Assembly: GCA_018873245.2 (NCBI GenBank)
Contig: JAEMBT020000008.1
Location: forward strand, 806,001-870,000
Length of the DNA: 64,000 nucleotides
Direction: 5' to 3'
Origin: Archegozetes longisetosus
Lineage: Eukaryota > Arthropoda > Arachnida > Sarcoptiformes > Trhypochthoniidae
Shown: one piece after another, positions 53,501-64,000 of the stretch
How positions within the stretch are numbered: position 1 is the first letter of the stretch
How the letters are laid out: each line of letters starts with the position of its first letter
Notes under the pieces: model-generated
The model's input: only the letters and a program-made list of their open reading frames with translations
The model's database searches: none
Told to the model about the DNA's origin: nothing
Program-made: the position numbers and the translations under genes

Positions 53501-56500
53501 ATAGTCTGCATGTTTTCCGGACTGGAATAATTGATGCAGGCGTTGACTCTACGCTTGATTTAATCAGTTTGCGTGTCACATCTTGAAGCATTATCTAACC
53601 CACTCCTGGGGATAGAATCAGTGATGCGGTCGTATTGGCGTATCACAGGTATTGCTCTGTAGTTGAAATAATGCACGTCTATCTGTCCCAACTCCTAAAT
53701 ACAATTGATAACAGGCAACAGAATAATAGATGCATAACTTTAATCTAGCTAATCCACAGTTGTATTCATTTTGCTCTTGTCCGCGAATACCGAATCGAAT
53801 TTTGTGATCGATTTTGCTCTTAATAAGCAATAAATAATATTGAATCTCACACGTGATTCATTAGTTTGATTTGTCGCGCTTATCATACGCTTGACTTGTT
53901 GGTTAAGTTAAACTATTTCTCTCAATCCTTAGCTCTCCCCTCAGCCCCTAAAATATATATTATCGCCAGAATTTGATTTTAATGTAAGGTCAACGGAATG
54001 TGTTGTATAGTCTTTCATAAGTCATAAAATGATTGATGAATGGCTTGTCGTATGGTTTATACGATCATATCAGTAAGAGCTTAATATATTTGCTATACAA
54101 CAAACTTTTTATATACACCTTCAATGAGACTTGATTTGCGTAACACATGTTTTCTTCATTTGCGTTTCCTTTGGTATCACATGAAATGTAAAAATTAATG
54201 TCAAATACAATCATTAAGTAAAAGCCTATTTGGACTAATATTATATAATTATCTTTGAATATATTCCAACCCTATTTGAGTCACGCTATTGAGAAGTTAT
54301 AAAGATTTGTTGATCGCACATTTCAACATCCACACAATACAATGCAAATTCAATTTTTCAATACTCAAATCATTTAACTGAAGTCCATTTGATCACATAA
54401 GACAGTTATTGACTTTCAATTGTTCAACACTATATAGCAAAGGAGATTGTGTTTAAGAGTTTGAATGACGTACCGACCGTTCAGTTTCGGAGTGATAGAA
54501 AGCTTTTTCAAGTATTTCTTCTCTCTTTCATTGAACGTGTGAATTGTTGGCTTAATTTTCAGAGCAATGTTTACTTTAACCATATTCTAAGAGATAGTGA
54601 GGCATTTTTATTAAACGAAAATTGTCTAAAAACACAAAATCTCAGTGGCACTCGTCGACACTTTATACAATATTAACTGTTGAAAAGTTTTCATTTCATT
54701 TATCTTTATTTGTTGCTCACTTTCTCTCATTTATATATTTCAATCTCTATTACAGGCTGTCGTTGAGTCGAGTCTAAACGCTTTTGAGTTCAGCGACATT
54801 CCTATAGAGGAAGGAAGTCCTGTCAACCCTGACATGTATTTCGTGGATCTTAATAACAAAAATTATCTCTATGTCATGACAATGAGAAGAGTAAGTACTA
54901 AACAATATTTGTTCATATGTTATCTTATTATATTAGATGTACTCATACGTGTTGTGTCTGCTTATCATTATTATTATTATTATTATTATTATTGTACTCC
55001 ACTTTTGCATCTCTTCATTACCTTTTATGAGAACGTCTCAACGTTTGAATTGACTCGAACAACAATAACTTGCCGGATTAGTTGAGACATTTTTGCAGAT
55101 AATTTAATTAAAATTCATAAAAAGAGTCTAGCATTAATTCTGGTGACATTTTCATTATTAATTTCAGGCATAACTCATTTATTAGCGACAGTTAATTGAG
55201 ATAATTAGTTAACTTTTTATCGCATTTGCTCAACTGATGCTCAGGCTATGATTTGTTATCATAACAGATGTTTTCAACACAAAGATCTTGTTCTCAGACT
55301 AGAGTCTTATAGAAAACTCATAGAGTTATGATTACATGTGAAAAATGATTATTAATATGATTTTGACTATTTTTCACATGTCATATTGAAAGGAGACTAT
55401 TTTCAATACGATATTTTTGGTTTTAGCTATTTTCACATGAGACGCATACTTCATAAGGCATTGTTCTGATGAACGATTGTATACTATACTAAAACACATT
55501 ACAATCAATGCTGTACTTCTCATTCATCACTTGATGAGACCAGAAAATATTCATCTCATGCTCTCACATGTCTATAGTATTATTTAAGTTTGCGTTTCAC
55601 ATTTGGCGGTCCATTATATGAACAGATATCAAATAATACTCTTTCATGTTAGTGAAAATGTATGCCTTTTTATATATTCACTGCCATTCTTTCGGTTGAA
55701 TTGCAGCGAATATTGAAAGTGGCAATCATTTGTCTTTCACTGTGAGCCTGCAATGTATCACAAGGAATGGCGTTCAATGAAATAATGTAGTAAAAAATGA
55801 GCTCCATTATTATAGTTATTAGCATTAGTCGCTAACTGCGAGCACACATTCAAACAGCTATGTTTCAAGTATTTATTTCATTTTGAGCGATCGTACCGTT
55901 TCATCTACTTTTATCATTTAAGACCTGTCTTTCTAATGGCAGAAAAACCTTTTCATAAGCTATCCTAAAATTTGAGCTCTTTTATAATTGAACGTTCACA
56001 AGGAATTTGCTGAAACACTGGAATCTAATTTAAATTCTTTTGATCGTAATCTTGTGTGAAATGGAGAAACAAAAATTTAGTTCTTAATAGTCTTAAATGT
56101 GTTGCATTGCATTATGTCGTAAAAAGTAATACGTTTGGAGTGGTGGAAACAGAATCAGACAAACTTTGAACATGACATCAAAATTTATGTGAATAACCTC
56201 TACATCAATCAAATGTTCACATTCTTATCCCTTTAGATTAATATTAGTCTTTTATCATTATTTGTAGTTAGCTTTCAATTGCTCTCGTCAGGGAATTAGT
56301 GTTGAAATTCTCAACAATGATATCATTAAAATTTCATTAAAATAACATTTCTTCTTATTTGTTCACATTATTTCTTACTGCTCTCACATTTCACAACAAA
56401 ATTAATCGCAGCACAAATAATTGATTCGAGAGTTAGCTATTTTTAAAGAGTTAATGAATTCATTGATTAATTCTTTACTTATAATTGGTTTTGACGGCAC

Positions 56501-59500
56501 TTTTGATAGGTTTTTTGTTTAGCTGCAGGTCATATATTTAATTACTTATATCTTACATTCTGGATTGATCACAAAACTTCTTTAAGCTTTAAACTATAAA
56601 ATAGCTGTTCATACTTTAAGTGTCAATTTGATTGTCGTCAAAATATTTTCTTTTCTCCAAATAAGATTTACTTTTTGTTTCACTTTAAACCTAAACGTTT
56701 AGCTTGACTTAGCTATCAGTTTCAAATTGACAAACTCCGCGATGAGATATCTTATCAGACAGTAAACGTCAAGACGACAAAATTGAGCAAATCTATTTGA
56801 AAGACTATTATCTAAATATATTTGACGATGTTTGTTATACCTGTAGGTCACTTTGGTTAAAGTGCAAGAGTGCCAAATTTATCGAACGTGTATGGAATGC
56901 CTCGGAGCTCGTGATCCTTACTGTGGCTGGTGTTCTCTCGAAAACAAGTAAGTCTCTAAAAGATCAGTTTTACATTGATCCCACCATCTCCATGACAACA
57001 CTTGCACTCTCTTTCTCCGCATCCCCTCACCATCTATTTATTTTATTATTAAACAAATCAATTCTTTATGCTTTACCTGAGTTTCTGTTGTGTTTGATAA
57101 AGCCATGACAATTATTTAATAAGTAGTCATATTTTCTCAGATAGTTTTACAAAGTTTTAGCCAATTTGTCAAAGTCAAAAAGTATTTTTATCAAATTTAT
57201 CCACATTAATTAAACCCCTTACAAGATTTATTACATTGAATTATTATCACAAGTTTAACGTGAACTCCTTTTTAAAATACTTGATACCTTTAATTAGTTA
57301 TCCATCAAACTTAATGAGAACTCTAGCTTAAATGGTTTACATTAAAATGTTGATTCAATCATATTTGATCCTCGTATCTTATATGCACCTTACTCGCTAT
57401 TCACAATTTATTCAACCTCTAGATTTCATTTAATCGATATTCATTAATTACTTCGTTCAATTAATTTGAAACTTATCAGCCATTTGGCCAGAATCTTATT
57501 CGTGCTGAAAATTGCAAGTGCTCAAACTTGAATTTATTTAAACAGTCGACAAATTACTTGAGTTTGAAGTGAAGATAACATTTGTTAGTTACAAATGCAG
57601 TTTCCTTCATAACTTGTATAGCGAAATATAATGAATACCGAAATAAGCTGATGAACCCATATCTACTCATTCAATAATTAATTGAATTGCTTTAATGTTT
57701 AATGTTAGTATTCCACTTGTTTTCAGTGATTAACAATAAGTTTCCGTTTGTTATGCAATATCATTAATAATTGCATTTAATTACTTAAAAATGCGTTTAA
57801 TTTATATGTTCCTCTCCCAAAATAGTGGAGTTTTGTTTTATTTTATAAATTTTTAAAATATTCTTAACATACCTTTAATGTAATAAAAATGAATGATTAA
57901 TGTTACGATGCCATTATTCTAACTAAGGTGTTCATTAAGAAGTGATTGTGCTGAAGCAGCACAAGACCCTCTCTACTGGTTATCCTACAAGAGTGGAAAG
58001 TGTACGACTATAACTCATGTTCATCCGCCACAAATTCAACGCACCACTGCCAGAACTGTAAGGCACCTTTCAAATAAGAAATCGCTATTTACATGAAAAA
58101 CAAAACTCAAAACTATTAACTTAATGACTAAATAGGTGGTATTTGTTTGTTAATACTATATTGTTTCTTATATGTTTGATTAATAGCTAAGTTTGGTGAT
58201 TGATAATTTGCCTGCATTGGAAGGTCAATTTCTGTGCGCTTTCACAGCTGCCGCTAAAACTCAATTAACTAATGCCACCAGATCTGCAAATGGTGTTAGT
58301 TGTCCAACACCGCCAACTGACTTATTACCGCCAATATCTCCTGGACAGCGTAAGTATTACACGTTATTTCTCTATTGAGACTAATAAAGAGTTTATTTAC
58401 TTTTACTGCTTATAAATGTCTTGTATTGTATTCCATGAAAAGCTTTTCAGCACTTCACTCACTTATTTTATAGACTGTTTAGAGTCATGAATGTAAATAT
58501 GATTACTCATTAATTTAGCGTTGATCACAAAATGCTCGCTTCATATTCATTTAGTAGAAATAGTTATACTAAAAATGCGCTAAACCTAATGCTTTTCGCC
58601 TGCGTAAAGGACCACAGTTTAATGTGATAGTAGAACAGGTGCATTAAAACTTGATTGCAATTATTTTAATTTAAAATAAGTGCTAAACAAAGCACAATTG
58701 TTTATTGGTTTTCGTGCGCTTTTGCAAATGTTTCGGTTCAAGTTTGACAGCAATGAAGCACTGCTTTTGGCTATTCATGGATGGAAACACACAGAGAAAG
58801 GATAAGACAATTTGCTTTTATTTCTTTTTACTCCTTTTATCATAACGAAAATGCTCGGAAAATATGCCAGAATTTAATTCAAACATTATCTTTGAAGACT
58901 ACAGAAAAGTATGATGTGCATTTGCATATTTCTGGTTTGCAAATTCTAAGCATGCTTCTACTTTCAACATCGCTTCTCATTAGTATTCATCTCAAGCATA
59001 AAAATTAAAATTCTACCGATTCCCATTTCCTTCTGGTCTAACCATTACGGTAACTGACCAGAAATGTGACATTAAGAACGTGACAACCAATTCTTGTTGT
59101 CATTAACTATTAGCTATTTTTTAGATGAATATCATTAATAATATTATTTTTAATAATGCCGCCCAATCCATAACTATTATCATCAATGATTATATCATAC
59201 TGTGTTTGGTTCAGCCCTCACTTCAATATTTAATAAGAACTCTCTGTCTAATGAAATTCAGAGATCATTTATTTCTATGTCGCTCTTTTTTTTGTAGACC
59301 ATTTCACTGCAAAGCTGTCAGTTCGTATGAAAGTTGGTCCCGACTTCGTGGCCACAAACTTCACTTTCTACGATTGTAGCTCTTATTTGAGTTGCACTCA
59401 ATGTGTTTCGAGTCCTTTTCCGTGCGACTGGTGCGTCGGTGGCCACAGATGCACACACGACACCGGAGAAAATTGCAGAAATGATATTTTGGTCACAGGT

Positions 59501-62500
59501 GTTTCATCAGTAGGACCAAGTATTAGATCGGGCCCTGGATTTTGCCCGCGTATTAACGCAACCGCTGGCGGAACAACTGAAGGTAAAAGCTATTAAGATC
59601 TTATCAAACGCTTTGAGCGAGTGCAACAAAAATGTATTAAACTTGTGATTACTTTTTTATTTATTTTTAAGTATTGGTTCCAAGTGGGATAAGTAAACGC
59701 ATACAAGTCAAGGTCGATAACATACCTCAGTTTATTGTGTCGACCAGATTTGTTTGTCAGTTCAATATCGAAGGAAGAGTAAAACAGGTTAACGCACAGT
59801 TATTAGGAGATACTATTTATTGTGAAGGCTTGGAGTTTTCATATGGCACTAATCAAGCAAATATTACGGCACCTTTTGCTGTCATATGGGATGGAAGCAA
59901 ACCACTTGACAATCCTGAGAACATTCATGGTTGGTATCACACCTCATCACACCCTAATATATAACAAACAATTTTCAATTTCAAACGTTCTCTGTTCAAA
60001 TCATACTGATTCTTTAATTTTGTTTGTCTTAGTGCTTGTTTATCGGTGTCAAGGAATGGCTTCGAATTGTGGCTTTTGTCTGGAACTGCCTGAAAAATAC
60101 TCTTGCGGTTGGTGCCAAGAGTCAGACTCGTGTCAGGTCCAAGAACAGTGTCGTCATCACAACACAATGTGGCTTAACAGACAGCAGACATGTCCAGACC
60201 CAAAAATATTGGATTTTTATCCGAAATCTGGTCCGTGGGAAGGAGGAACCAATGTAACCATTGAAGGTATTAATCTGGGCCGGACTTTCGAAGACATTGC
60301 GACTGGAGTTGGAATATCACACGAAGTTAACGGAGTTACTCTTGGAATTGTCACTTGTAGTCCTCATCGTGAAGATTATGTGAAAACTGCTAAAATAAAG
60401 TGTGTTGTGCAGAGTCCGAGAAATTTGACGACAGGACATCAGGCTCAATTGGGCTCGATTTCAGGTCCTGTTATCGTAAAAGTGCTCAACGACTATATGG
60501 CGAAATCGAAGGAATTCTACAGTTTTGTAAATCCAAAAATATTGACAATATCTCCGAGTAAAGGCCCGACAAGTGGTGGAACTAAGCTCTCGATTGAAGG
60601 TCTGCATATGGACGCGGGCTCTAAAGCCGAAGCATTCTTAGGCAGTCTTCCGTGTAATGTTACTCGACGTACTGTTAATTATGCTGAATGTATTACTAGT
60701 GCTCGCCATATGCCCGGAGAAGAGAAAGTTCGTGTCAAGTTTGATAATGGAGTGCGATTTTTCGACTATTACAATTACCTGTATGTTGAGGACCCGAAAA
60801 TTAGCTCAGTTGAATCTGGTTCTAGTGGTAATAGAGGCGAGGCCAGGGGTATACCGAGTGGTGGCATTTCGATAACAGTCAGAGGGGATCACTTGAATAT
60901 TATTCAAAAGCCTATGATGTACGTGGAAGTTGACGGAGAAATGTTCTCAAGTAATTGTACGAGTATTTCTGCCGTTGAAATGAAATGCGAAAGTCCTTCA
61001 GTGCCAGTCGAAAAACTTGACTACCCAAAAGATAAAGAATATATTGAATTAGACTATGGTTTCATTATGGATAACGTGAAGTCAGTTATGGGTCTAAGCA
61101 CTAGAAAAACGAATCCTTTTGCTAAATTCCGAATGTATAGAAATCCGCACTACATGCCATTTACAGATGAGAATGGCGTCAAATATTATAGAAGCGAATA
61201 TTTAACAATTAACGTAAGTCTCATTAATAGGTTGATTAATTTGAATCAAATTTCTCAGAACTTTGTTTTATTTCCAATTTTTGAAAATAGGGCATAAATC
61301 TTGACGGGGCTTCTCAAGAGTCCGATGTGACCGTTTGGATCGGAACGAGTACTTGTAATGTAACATCACTTTCACGTTTACAGTTAACTTGTCGTCCGCC
61401 AACATCTCAACCCCCATCTGAAGGCGATTCCGGTAGAATCCCTGATGTAATTGTCGGAGTAGGCAATAAACTAAACTTCACAATTGGAAAATTGAGTTAC
61501 GAATCGAATCTGACTGCCGGCGAACCCTTTCATCAGAATTTCTTTCTGATAATTGTTATTGTCGGAATTTGTGTACCGTTTTTGGCAGTTGTTTTTACTC
61601 TCATCTTGTATAGACGTAAATCTACTGAAAGTAGTCGAGTATTGAAGACAATGCAGGAACAGATGGATGTGCTTGAGTTACGAGTTGCGAGTGAATGCAA
61701 AGAAGCGTTCGCTGAATTGCAAACAGAAATGACTGATTTGACAGGCGATCTGACAGTCGGAGGCATTCCATTCCTTGATTACCGCAACTATACCATGAAG
61801 GTTCTGTTCCCTAATTCAGAAGATCATCCAGTATTAAGAGAAATGCAAATCGATCCAATGAAGAAGCCATTTATTGAGAAAGGACTTCGATTTTTTGGAC
61901 AGCTAGTTATGAACAAAACTTTTCTATTACTGTTTATACGTACTCTTGAGTCAAATCGATATTTTTCAATGAGAGATAGAGTGAATGTGGCCTCACTTAT
62001 AATGGTAACATTACAAGGAAAAATGGAATACTGCACTGATATTCTCAAGACGCTTTTGGCTGATTTGATTGAAAAATGTATAGAAGGCAAGAGTCATCCT
62101 AAGTTATTACTGCGACGAACTGAATCAGTGGCAGAAAAAATGCTTTCTTCATGGTTTACATTTTTATTGTATAAATTTTTGAAAGAATGCGCTGGAGATC
62201 CACTGTTTCTATTGTATCGAGCGATCAAACAACAAGTAGACAAAGGACCTGTTGATGCCGTCACTTCAGAAGCTAGATATTCGTTGTCTGAGGAGAAACT
62301 TATACGACAACAAATTGAATATAAAACAATTACAGTTTACGTTTCAATGTCTCCACAAACAGCATACATGTCAGGATTGGACCCAATACTTCAGGGAGAA
62401 AATATGGAGACACCCGTCAAAGTGTTAGATTGTGATACTATCAGTCAAGTCAAAGATAAAGCTTTGGACGCTATCTATCGTAGTATTCCATTCTCTCAGA

Positions 62501-63726
62501 GACCAATGAATGAAAGTCTTGATCTGGAGTGGCGTACCGGCCAATCGGGTCGACTTATTCTATCAGACGAAGACCAGACCACAAAAGTAGAATCCGAATG
62601 GAAACGTTTCAACACATTGGCTCATTATAAATGTTCAGACGGAGCGTCGCTAACATTAGTGCCTAAACAAAGCTCAATGTATAATATCTCACTTATATCC
62701 GAAAAGATGGACAAGTCTCATAAATACGAAACACTAAATTTCGGGTTCAATAAGGCCTCATCGCCGCCATTAAGTCGCGCCACTTCACCACTCAATCATG
62801 ATCTTGAAAATGGTTACAAATACTGGCATCTCGTCAAACATCATGACAACGATCACAGCAAAGAAGGCGAGCGCGGAAATAAGATGGTCTCTGAAATATA
62901 TTTGACTCGTCTCCTGGCTACTAAGGGCACTCTTCAGAAGTTTGTTGATGACCTATTTGAGACCATATTCAGTACAGCTCATCGCGGGTCAGCCCTTCCA
63001 CTCGCCATTAAATATATGTTTGACTTTCTGGATGATCAGGCGCTACAACACGGTATCACCGATTCAGAAGTAGTGCATACCTGGAAGTCAAATAGTCTGC
63101 CGCTTAGGTTTTGGGTCAACTTAATTAAAAATCCAAATTTTGTATTTGATATCAACAAATCAAATATTGTTGATTCATGCCTATCAGTTGTTGCGCAGAC
63201 TTTTATGGACGCCTGCTCTACATCTGACCATCGATTAGGCAAAGACTCGCCGAGTAGTAAATTGTTGTACGCCAAAGACATTCCCATTTACAAAGATTGG
63301 GTCGAACGCTATTATCAAGACATCAAAATGATGCCAGCGATCAGTGATCAGGACATGAATGCGATGCTTGCGGAAGAGTCAAGGGTAAAATCGATTTAAA
63401 TGATTGTTTGTAAAGTAAATAGTTCTAAAATTGTTTGTTCTTTATTTGATTAGCAACACGCACATGAGTACAACACTAACGTTGCATTGCATGAGCTCTA
63501 CAGCTATGCTGTCAAATATAATGATCAGGTATGCACTTGCAATTTACATAAATGTATATCATTCAAGTGCAAGTTTATTCACTTTGTAATTGTTTTTTCT
63601 TTTTTCCATTTAATTGTTTAACAGCTAATGCAAACACTCGAAGAAGACGAATTTTCGCGCAAGAACAAGCTTGCGTGGAAACTGGAACAGGTTCATGCCA
63701 TCATGACCGGAGAATCTGATGGCTAA
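47575..63726 (+). CDS. PlexA: Plexin-A-type semaphorin receptor
   Basis: Transmembrane receptor for semaphorins in axon guidance and cell adhesion; its cytoplasmic GAP acts on Rap/Ras-type GTPases. Fourteen coding exons: 47575-48289, 48381-48560, 48659-49017, 50712-50894, 54756-54890, 56847-56947, 57928-58057, 58187-58349, 59298-59582, 59672-59929, 60033-61213, 61291-63384, 63454-63528 and 63625-63726; all phases agree, 1986 residues. Domains: signal peptide near 45-65, Sema to about 525, PSI at about 533-583, 682-735 and 841-885, IPT/TIG repeats at about 886-1300, transmembrane 1314-1337. The split GAP carries both arginine motifs, LLRRTES (Arg 1505/1506) and LPLRFW (Arg 1836), around a Rho-GTPase-binding insert at about 1576-1690. 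The GAP should thus be functional. The C terminus ([20 protein letters not shown], then KLAWKLEQV) is of A type rather than B type. Start: the first ATG gives a 25-residue basic leader; in-frame ATGs at 47650 and 47653 give a more usual signal peptide. Confidence 0.97.
49018..50711 (+). other. Plexin intron 3 (1.7 kb)
   Basis: Runs from donor GTCAGT after CVPT to acceptor TTGATAG before [12 protein letters not shown]-rich, with no additional exon or RNA feature seen. Confidence 0.85.
51028..51052 (+). repeat. (TATAG)5 tandem repeat
   Basis: Five perfect head-to-tail copies of the pentamer TATAG within plexin intron 4. Confidence 0.95.
52218..52243 (+). repeat. (ATGCT)n pentamer repeat
   Basis: Five copies of ATGCT, one with a C-to-G-type change (GTGCT), in plexin intron 4. 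Confidence 0.85.
53441..53480 (+). repeat. Decamer tandem repeat TTCTCTSCYA
   Basis: Four adjacent decamers of the form TTCTCTSCYA, the last degenerate, in plexin intron 4. Confidence 0.8.
54967..54993 (+). repeat. (ATT)9 microsatellite
   Basis: Nine uninterrupted ATT triplets within plexin intron 5. Confidence 0.95.
55334..55381. repeat. Inverted repeat, 13-bp arms
   Basis: ACATGTGAAAAAT at 55334-55346 is the exact reverse complement of 55369-55381, with a 22-nt AT-rich spacer. A partial third copy of the arm (TTTTCACATG) occurs about 60 nt downstream. In the plexin intron; function unknown. Confidence 0.75.
56948..57927 (+). other. Plexin intron 6 (1 kb)
   Basis: It splits the first PSI domain between WCSLEN and KCSLRSDC. 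The acceptor is taken at 57927 (AACTAAG) rather than a second AAG site 12 nt further on, because only the first restores the conserved Cys of the PSI domain. Confidence 0.8.
58350..59297 (+). other. Plexin intron 8 (0.95 kb)
   Basis: Donor GTAAGT and acceptor TTTTTTTGTAG with a strong T-run. No internal exon or repeat was recognised. Confidence 0.85.
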
Positions 63727-64000
63727 GCACTACGTTTCTAATTGGTTTGCGTTTTGAATCATACGCATCGAAGCATTTTGATTGATTGTTTTGTCAAAAG
63801 TACCTTTTCTAGTTGTATACTAATTGATTATTATTGCTGTGATTTCTTTAAAAAGACAACTAATTACATATTAATGACGTAAGATTTGGATTTCGATTCA
63901 AACTGAATATATCACTGAGGAAGACAATTACAAGCTATATTCAAATCATATATATTAATAGTATATTTGGACTGAATTCTAAACTCATAATCAGTGCCAC
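63727..64000 (+). other. Plexin 3' flank
   Basis: Sequence after the plexin stop, presumably 3' UTR. No AATAAA was seen before the window ends, so the poly(A) site is probably outside or uses a variant signal. Confidence 0.5.

Larger units (their letters stand above)
50895..54755 (+). other. Plexin intron 4 (3.9 kb)
   Basis: The largest intron between coding exons of the gene, with donor GTAAGC and acceptor TCTATTACAG. It contains a five-copy TATAG repeat (51028-51052), an ATGCT repeat (52218-52243) and a decamer repeat (53441-53480). No coding exon was recognised inside. Confidence 0.85.
54891..56846 (+). other. Plexin intron 5 (2 kb)
   Basis: Donor GTAAGT and acceptor ATACCTGTAG. It contains a nine-copy ATT run (54967-54993) and an inverted repeat with 13-bp arms (55334-55381). 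No exon was seen. Confidence 0.85.

Noticed and set aside
56797..57108. 103-codon frame across plexin exon 6
   Set aside because: It is an out-of-frame shadow; the real exon frame gives the PSI motif DPYCGWC.

Overview
The window is animal nuclear DNA, AT-rich, with genes split by GT-AG introns. Many introns are only 65-130 nt long, and a few are several kilobases. Protein content (a plexin, an IRAK4/Pelle-like kinase with a Death domain, mitochondrial dihydrolipoamide dehydrogenase, a double HMG-box protein) points to an invertebrate. Compact exons, very AT-rich spacers and an IRAK4-type Toll-pathway kinase make an arthropod likely, perhaps an acariform mite. That placement is inference from gene style, not from a marker gene.

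Layout, left to right. 1.4-7.4 kb, minus strand: a double HMG-box chromatin protein with a 4-kb intron and a low-complexity tail; its 5' end was not found, and its reading frame breaks near the tail. 10.1-11.8 kb, plus: an IRAK4/Pelle-like kinase with one 76-nt intron. 12.0-12.7 kb, minus: a small secreted cysteine-rich protein, tail to tail with the kinase. 13.7-16.1 kb, minus: dihydrolipoamide dehydrogenase, all 12 coding exons resolved. 18.2-18.9 kb, plus: a 101-residue predicted type I membrane protein in four exons. 20.2-21.3 kb, minus: an intronless pseudokinase with a charged coiled-coil N terminus. 21.3-47.5 kb: about 26 kb with no supportable coding exon, probably including 5' intron or upstream sequence of the next gene. 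47.6-63.7 kb, plus: a complete plexin-A-type semaphorin receptor in 14 coding exons, 1986 residues.

The genes do not form one pathway. IRAK4/Pelle belongs to Toll/innate signalling, DLD to mitochondrial 2-oxoacid dehydrogenase complexes, plexin to axon guidance and cell adhesion, and the HMG protein to chromatin. The least familiar items are the two small secretory-pathway genes, the pseudokinase, the HMG frame break and a compact hairpin with a TTCG loop near 24.7 kb. I found no mobile element, CRISPR array, tRNA or rRNA gene, and no convincing new multi-gene system.
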